A stretch of 45,948 bases of DNA from Enterovibrio nigricans DSM 22720 (GTDB lineage: Bacteria; Pseudomonadota; Gammaproteobacteria; Enterobacterales; Vibrionaceae). Within the stretch, counting starts at the first letter, position 1; the number at the start of each line of letters is the position of its first letter. Where the stretch lies: positions 1 through 45,948 of the forward strand of contig NZ_FUXU01000035.1 of the NCBI RefSeq assembly GCF_900167155.1. The letters run 5' to 3'. This document shows positions 41,487-45,948 of the stretch, piece by piece. The notes under the pieces were generated by a model that was not told the origin of the DNA, did no database searches, and saw only the letters and a list, made by a program, of their open reading frames with translations. Both the position numbers and the translations under genes were made by a program.

Positions 41487-41894
41487 TTATAACAGTCTGA
41501 TTTGCAGATACTCGCGATCTTCATTGAACTGCTTAATATCCGCAGAAGTATGTTTGGTGATTTTCGCGATTTCTGTTTCATCGAGGGAGTATGGCAACAT
41601 AATATTCAACTGGTGGATATTATGCGCTTGAGCTAGCTCGATAAGCGTGATGAGGTTGGAGACATCACTGTTTAGCGAAGAGAGAGATTGACTCGCTATT
41701 TTTGCAAACTCTTCACTAGGAAAGCACCGCTTACTTTCCTCTTTGCCTTGTGTAAATTTCCAAGGCACGAGATGCATCAGGAATGTGTGGAAAAATGCGC
41801 GTTTGTGCTTGTTTGACTCACACAAAAATCGCGTGTAATCATAATTGATAACGCAAGAGGTTTTAGTGTCCGTACTATCCAAATATCCAGTCAT
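41487..41894 (-). CDS. Hypothetical protein
   Basis: 135 aa, soluble, no signal peptide or membrane span. The C-terminal half is helical with an amphipathic run (SSLNSDVSNLITLIELAQAHN) and ends with an HTH-like spacing (DETEIAKITKHTSADIKQF). I do not recognise it. It converges with the antiporter gene six bases away. The ribosome binding site is poor. Confidence 0.5.
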   Translation of the reverse strand: MTGYLDSTDTKTSCVINYDYTRFLCESNKHKRAFFHTFLMHLVPWKFTQGKEESKRCFPSEEFAKIASQSLSSLNSDVSNLITLIELAQAHNIHQLNIMLPYSLDETEIAKITKHTSADIKQFNEDREYLQIRLL

Positions 41895-42090
41895 AGCAAG
41901 TCCCGTTTGCTTTTATTGTTTTTAGGATAATGTCCAAGTTAACACTCACTATATTTGATATTTTACATTTCTCTCATGAATAAATTAGAAGTTTGCCCTC
42001 GATCGTTTAATTTCTTTCCATGTCCAAAAATCCAACCAGCAAGCATTACATCAAGTTAACAAGCATGAAAACTGAGACCAAAATAAGCAA

Positions 42091-42117
42091 CAAAAAAACC
42101 AGCCCTGAGGCTGGTTA
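42091..42117 (-). terminator. Intrinsic terminator of the downstream-facing H1-like gene
   Basis: AACCAGCC (42098-42105) and GGCTGGTT (42110-42117) pair around CTGA. On the minus strand a run of seven T follows. Confidence 0.85.
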
Positions 42118-42140
42118 AAATTTTGAATTTACTCTCGTGT

Positions 42141-42515
42141 TTACAACGCTTTGTAAATCACTTTTGAACCGACTTGTACGCGCTCAACGACGCCTTCTTC
42201 AGCCAGTTTTTTCAGAGCGCCTGTTGCCCAAGAAGCGGCTTTCGCGTCTTCTTGGCCAGCAGCTAGGCCGATACCTTTAGGGTTGATACCCTCTGCGTTC
42301 TGACGAACAATATCAAGCACTTGTTGCTGCTTTGGTGTAAGAGAAACATCCGCGACCACTTTTGGTGCTTCTGCTTTTTTCTCAACGGCAGGCTTAGTCG
42401 CTGCTACTTTCTTTACAACCGCTTCTTTTTTCACTGACACATTAACCGCTGCTTTTGCAGTTTTAATGTGTTTTTGAAGCTTAAGTTGAACTTTGCGTTT
42501 GTGAGAGATTTTCAT
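42141..42515 (-). CDS. Small winged-helix protein with a Lys/Ala-rich tail (H1-like)
   Basis: 124 aa. Residues ~1-55 are a lysine/alanine/valine-rich, disordered-looking tail (VKKEAVVKKVAATKPAVEKK) like that of histone H1 or bacterial HU-tail proteins. Residues ~58-124 form a compact winged-helix domain: LTPKQQQVLDIVRQNAEGINPKGIGLAAGQ, ATGALKKLAEEGVVERVQVGSKVIYKA. Probably DNA-binding, architectural or regulatory. AGGACG lies before the ATG; it has its own terminator. Confidence 0.75.
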   Translation of the reverse strand: MKISHKRKVQLKLQKHIKTAKAAVNVSVKKEAVVKKVAATKPAVEKKAEAPKVVADVSLTPKQQQVLDIVRQNAEGINPKGIGLAAGQEDAKAASWATGALKKLAEEGVVERVQVGSKVIYKAL

Positions 42516-42753
42516 TAAATCGTCCTACTTCGATGCACTGTGTTAAGCATCCCCTGAATACAGCAGGGTGAAAAACAAAGCGCGCTTTATACCAAAATTT
42601 GCAGGGTTTTTGTAGCTCTAACGCAGATAGACAGCAAAACTTGCGCTAACCGTCAGAAACCGAACGACATTTTGTTCAAGATATCATCAACCACTTTTAA
42701 TAAGAATTGATCGTACTACGCTTAAAACGGGCAGAAAGAAGGAAACGGACATC

Positions 42754-43443
42754 TTGGTGAGAAAAAGAGAGCTAATTTACCCACCCCATCAACGACTCGG
42801 TAAGTATTTCACCATTGCAGTGATTCTGCTCGCCATTGTCGTGCTCGCTTTTATCGTCACCATTCCTCAGGTCAAAACACTCCCCGCGTTAATGGGATTA
42901 GTGCTTATCGCCTCTCTTGGTATCTATATTTCTAAAGTCGTTGATGAACATAGGCTGTCTTTCTCCCTTTCTGATATGCATATACAGCACCATACCCGTA
43001 AAGGTGGATGGAGCGTCAAATGGTCGGACATACGAGAAATTGGTGTACCCAGTGTGTCGCAAGACGGATGGCATCAGCCTCTGCCTTGGATAGGAATTCG
43101 ATTAAACAATTACGAGCCTTTTCTTGATGGCATTAGTTTTCGACTTGCCAGCCAAATCATCATGGAACAACGCGGTTTGTTGCTAAGTGCTTATCGGCGG
43201 GCAGAGGAGCCGATAAATTCTAAACTAGAAGATATGATGTTCGATGACAAACCTTATGTGACGGCATCAGGAAAGGTCTACAAGGGATTAATTGCGATGC
43301 TTGCTAACAGGATGTCTTACACAAGGGAACTGCTGGGATATGACGTGTTTGTCAGCGAGGATTTGCTGGATCGTCCTCTTAACGATTTTGTGGGCTTAAC
43401 CCGAAGATACTTAGCCTCTGCGGACAAGCCGCCCGCAGAGTGA
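42754..43443 (+). CDS. DUF2982-type membrane protein
   Basis: 229 aa. Two N-terminal spans (~20-37 and ~45-60) and a cytoplasmic domain with WSVKWSDIREIGVPSV...GWHQPLPWIGIRLNNYEPFL, which matches the DUF2982 family found across Vibrionaceae and relatives. Function unknown; the small domain resembles membrane-attached PH-like modules. The start is TTG or the adjacent GTG; AAGGAAA lies upstream of both. Confidence 0.7.
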   Translation: MVRKRELIYPPHQRLGKYFTIAVILLAIVVLAFIVTIPQVKTLPALMGLVLIASLGIYISKVVDEHRLSFSLSDMHIQHHTRKGGWSVKWSDIREIGVPSVSQDGWHQPLPWIGIRLNNYEPFLDGISFRLASQIIMEQRGLLLSAYRRAEEPINSKLEDMMFDDKPYVTASGKVYKGLIAMLANRMSYTRELLGYDVFVSEDLLDRPLNDFVGLTRRYLASADKPPAE

Positions 43444-43475
43444 CCATTTGAATTCCGGTCAGTTTGTAAACCGCA

Positions 43476-44129
43476 TTACCAAATTGGCATTTCGTCCGCA
43501 ACGTAAGGGTTGTTCTTACGCTCATTACCAAACGTCGAATTAGGGCCATGACCCGGAACAAACGTGACATCATTACCCAGCGGGAACAACTTTTCCTTGA
43601 TTGAACTGATCAGGGTTGCGTGATCGCCTTTCGGAAAGTCAGTACGGCCGATGCTGCCATTAAATAGCACATCGCCTACCCAAGCAATACGCGCTTCTTC
43701 ACTGAAAAAGACAACATGGCCCGGCGTATGACCCGGAGTATGAATAACGGCAAGTTTATTCTCCCCGACCATGACTTCATCACCTTCACTTAGCCATTCT
43801 GTCGGATCAAACGCTTCAGTGCGCGCAAAACCAAACATCTCACTTTGCGCTGGTAACGCTTGCAGCCAAAACGCATCTTGCTTATCTGGGCCAATCACTG
43901 GCACGTTGTACGCGGAGGCAATCTCTTCAGTGCCGCCAACGTGGTCTAAATGACCATGAGTCAACAAGACCTTCGTCACCTTCACGCCCAGTTCATTGAC
44001 CTTAGCTACCAGTTTAGAAACATCGCCACCCGGGTCAACCAACGCCGCTTCATTGGTTTTATCGCACCAAATGATTGAACAGTTTTGTTGAAATGCCGTC
44101 ACAGGAACGATTTCGTACTTCAGAGCCAT
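43476..44129 (-). CDS. Metallo-beta-lactamase-fold hydrolase (glyoxalase II-like, YcbL)
   Basis: 217 aa from the ATG at 44129 (YcbL 215); an earlier in-frame start would add an unconserved leader. Zinc motif THGHLDH (His58, His60, Asp62, His63), TPGHTPGH, GDVLFNGSIGRTDFP and the late PGHGP complete the di-metal site. YcbL-type proteins hydrolyse lactoylglutathione-like thioesters, though weaker than GloB. Confidence 0.9.
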   Translation of the reverse strand: MALKYEIVPVTAFQQNCSIIWCDKTNEAALVDPGGDVSKLVAKVNELGVKVTKVLLTHGHLDHVGGTEEIASAYNVPVIGPDKQDAFWLQALPAQSEMFGFARTEAFDPTEWLSEGDEVMVGENKLAVIHTPGHTPGHVVFFSEEARIAWVGDVLFNGSIGRTDFPKGDHATLISSIKEKLFPLGNDVTFVPGHGPNSTFGNERKNNPYVADEMPIW

Positions 44130-44375
44130 ATTAAATTCCGTATAAATGCGAAAAACTGCCAAAGCATAACATGCCCGCTCTCTCATTTTAATGGGAACAT
44201 GTATTCGACAACGACTCCCCATTTTTCATTGCGTTATCAGTGTCATTGCCTTCAATGTCATTGGATTGCAATCACTTTGCCACAACAACGTCACCGTGTT
44301 GAAAGAACACTTTCATCGTCGATACGTAGCGTAGATTTCAGTCATTAAAAACCGTTATGTTTCATTACCAAACCT

Positions 44376-45209
44376 ATGCTTATGAACCCAAACTCTGTGC
44401 GTACAATGTGGATCTCTGATCTTCATCTCGGTAACAAAGACTGCAAAGCCCATTTTTTGCTCGACTTCCTCAATCAACACGAAGCAGAAACAATCATCTT
44501 GGTTGGCGACATTATTGATTTTTATTCGATGAAATCCAGCCACCACTGGCCGGAAACCCACAGCCAAGTCATTTCATTGTTAATGAACCGTGCCCATCAG
44601 GGTACTCGCCTTATCTACATACCCGGAAATCATGACGCCACGATTCGCCAATACCTCAAGTTCGATTTTGGACGAATAGAAGTAAGAGCGAGCCATTTAC
44701 ACGAAACCTTAATGGGCAAAAAAATCATCGCCGTACATGGCGATGAGTTTGACAGTGCCGTTTGCCACAAACGTTTAACGGCGGTTGCAGGCGATGTAGG
44801 CTACGACTTGCTGCTCTTTTTGAACCGTTGGTGGTCAAGGGCTCGTCAACGCCTAGGGTTTCCGTATTGGTCACTCGCTTCGTATATAAAATCCAAGGTC
44901 TCATCGGCAAATGTGGCTATTGCTCGGTTCGAAAATGCGGCTATCCAATATGCACGTAGAAAAGGCGCAAATGCCATTGTATGCGGTCACATTCATCACC
45001 CGGATCTGAAAACATTTGGTGACGAGTTATACCTCAATGATGGTGATTGGATTGAAAACTGCACGGCATTACTCGAACGACATGATGGTTCACTACAGCT
45101 CATCCGTTGGACAGAAAAATGCGAACTATTGGCCGAGAGTGATGCTTTTGTCGCTCCCTTGCCTGACACGATGAACGCAAAGAAAACCCAAACGGCAGAA
45201 TGCAGCTAA
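44376..45209 (+). CDS. Calcineurin-like metallophosphatase, LpxH-related
   Basis: 277 aa. All metal-binding motifs are present: SDLHLG (Asp15, His17), GDIIDF (Asp45), GNHD (Asn85-His86-Asp87), HGDE (His121) and CGHIHHP. The layout matches the UDP-2,3-diacylglucosamine diphosphatase group, but it is longer than LpxH (240) and more like the second, stand-alone subgroup, so the substrate is uncertain. Seventeen bases separate it from the next gene, an acyltransferase acting on lipids, so the two may form an operon. Confidence 0.85.
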   Translation: MLMNPNSVRTMWISDLHLGNKDCKAHFLLDFLNQHEAETIILVGDIIDFYSMKSSHHWPETHSQVISLLMNRAHQGTRLIYIPGNHDATIRQYLKFDFGRIEVRASHLHETLMGKKIIAVHGDEFDSAVCHKRLTAVAGDVGYDLLLFLNRWWSRARQRLGFPYWSLASYIKSKVSSANVAIARFENAAIQYARRKGANAIVCGHIHHPDLKTFGDELYLNDGDWIENCTALLERHDGSLQLIRWTEKCELLAESDAFVAPLPDTMNAKKTQTAECS

Positions 45210-45226
45210 CTTTGTAAAGGATATCC

Positions 45227-45910
45227 ATGTTCAATATTGACGAAGTCATCGCAGCAAATTATCCATCAATCGCCGGAAAGCCTTGGCTAGCACGTCCTGT
45301 CAGCTCTACGTTGCGTCGATTACTCCACGAGCAAGCATTTCAGGATTTCGCCATCAAATACCCTTACTTAAAAGGGTTTGAATTTGTTGAGCAGGTGCTA
45401 GATTACTTCCGTTTTAGCTATACCACCAGCGACAGGCAACGGGAACGTATCCCGACTACTGGGCGCCTTGTCATCATCGCAAACCATCCCATAGGTTCGT
45501 TAGATGGGTTAGCCCTGCTCAAGATGGTTCGAGAAATCCGGCCTGATGTTAAAGCGGTCGCGAACAACCTTCTAATGCAAATTGAGCCAATGCACACGTG
45601 TTTACTGCCGGTCAACAACATGTCGGGCAAGACACCAAAAGAAAACTTACGCAAGATTGATGAATGGTTGCAGCGCGAAGGCGTTCTGATTATTTTCCCA
45701 GCAGGTGAAGTCTCGCGATTTGGCCCTTGGGGGGTGAAAGACAAAGAATGGCATAGCGGATTTTTACGCATGGCGTCCAAAGCAAAAGCCCCCATTTTGC
45801 CTATTCATGTTGACGGCCGAAACTCAGCGGTCTTTTATGGGGCCTCATTGGTGTATAGACCGTTATCAAGGCTTTGTTGCTTAATTCGGTTGGAAGACAT
45901 GGCAGCCTAA
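45227..45910 (+). pseudogene. OlsF-like acyltransferase, 3' part lost to an insertion
   Basis: The frame gives 227 residues. Residues 1-214 are an acyltransferase of the PlsC type: NHPIGSLDG at 86-94 (HPxGxxD), NNMSGKTPKENL, FPAGEVSRFGP. In the bifunctional ornithine-lipid synthase family (OlsF, ~570 aa) this N-terminal domain is followed by an OlsB-like GNAT domain. Here the conserved reading stops after VYRPLS (residue 214); the last 13 codons belong to foreign DNA starting at ~45870. AAGG precedes the ATG. If intact it would acylate a lyso-lipid at the inner membrane. Confidence 0.75.
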
Positions 45911-45948
45911 AGTTGTTCGGTTCTTAAGCAATATACTGAGTTTCAGGC
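45870..45948. mobile_element. Probable left end of an insertion sequence (IS5/IS903-like)
   Basis: The sequence from 45870 begins GGCTTTGTTGCTTAATTCGG, very like the terminal inverted repeats of the IS903 group of IS5-family elements (GGCTTTGTTGAATAAATC, from memory). It interrupts the acyltransferase frame precisely here and runs off the window, so transposase and right end are not visible. Confidence 0.55.

Noticed and set aside
44130-44222. 31-residue N-terminal extension of the metallo-beta-lactamase-fold protein
   Set aside because: Homologues start at MALKYEIVPV-like sequences; the extension is unconserved in style.

Overview
The window (45.9 kb, roughly 45% G+C by eye, dense coding on both strands) reads as a stretch of a marine gammaproteobacterial chromosome, most likely Vibrionaceae. 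I base this on the gene set: a tandem glycine riboswitch before an AGCS symporter, the sbcB/lrgAB/cdd/purT cluster, a DUF2982 protein, a SulA-like protein behind a LexA box, and zinc-free L31/L36 paralogues. The genus (Grimontia, Enterovibrio or Photobacterium-like) is a guess. There is no phage or CRISPR. The only mobile element I see is the probable left end of an insertion sequence that breaks the last gene.

Layout. 1-6.5 kb: the 3' end of an unknown gene; a minus-strand pair made of a J-domain membrane protein and an amidase-fold protein whose catalytic Lys and Ser are both replaced; a glycine riboswitch with its Na+/alanine-glycine symporter; a HAD phosphatase; tRNA-Cys. 6.6-9.7 kb: a split coenzyme B12-dependent ribonucleotide reductase (nrdJa/nrdJb) behind two probable NrdR boxes. 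9.8-16.6 kb: azoreductase, an NTF2-like small protein, an outer-membrane MipA/OmpV-type barrel, a 2-oxoglutarate dioxygenase, an exported RelA/SpoT-fold protein, a class II glutamine amidotransferase, and NnrS with an in-frame stop near its end. 16.7-22.3 kb: a complete five-gene oligopeptide-type ABC importer.

22.7-30.7 kb looks accessory or regulatory: an overlapping diguanylate cyclase/phosphodiesterase pair, a TetR regulator beside a propeller-like lipoprotein with two look-alike operator candidates, an unfamiliar HTH-like protein, and an alpha/beta hydrolase whose ribosome binding site lies in a hairpin. 31.2-40 kb is conserved housekeeping and stress DNA with readable control sites: Zur (rpmE2-rpmJ2), CRP (cdd), PurR (purT) and LexA (sulA). 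It also holds exonuclease I, a tail-anchored winged-helix regulator, lrgAB, an EamA exporter and thiopurine methyltransferase. 40-45.9 kb: an ArcD/YdgI-type antiporter, an H1-like winged-helix protein, a DUF2982 protein, a metallo-beta-lactamase-fold hydrolase, an LpxH-like phosphatase, and the N-terminal half of an OlsF-like acyltransferase.

The points I consider most worth following are the pseudo-amidase next to the membrane J-protein, the exported RelA/SpoT-fold protein that keeps synthetase-like residues, the nnrS nonsense codon, the TetR/lipoprotein operator pair, and the disrupted acyltransferase. All family assignments come from reading motifs. No database search was run.
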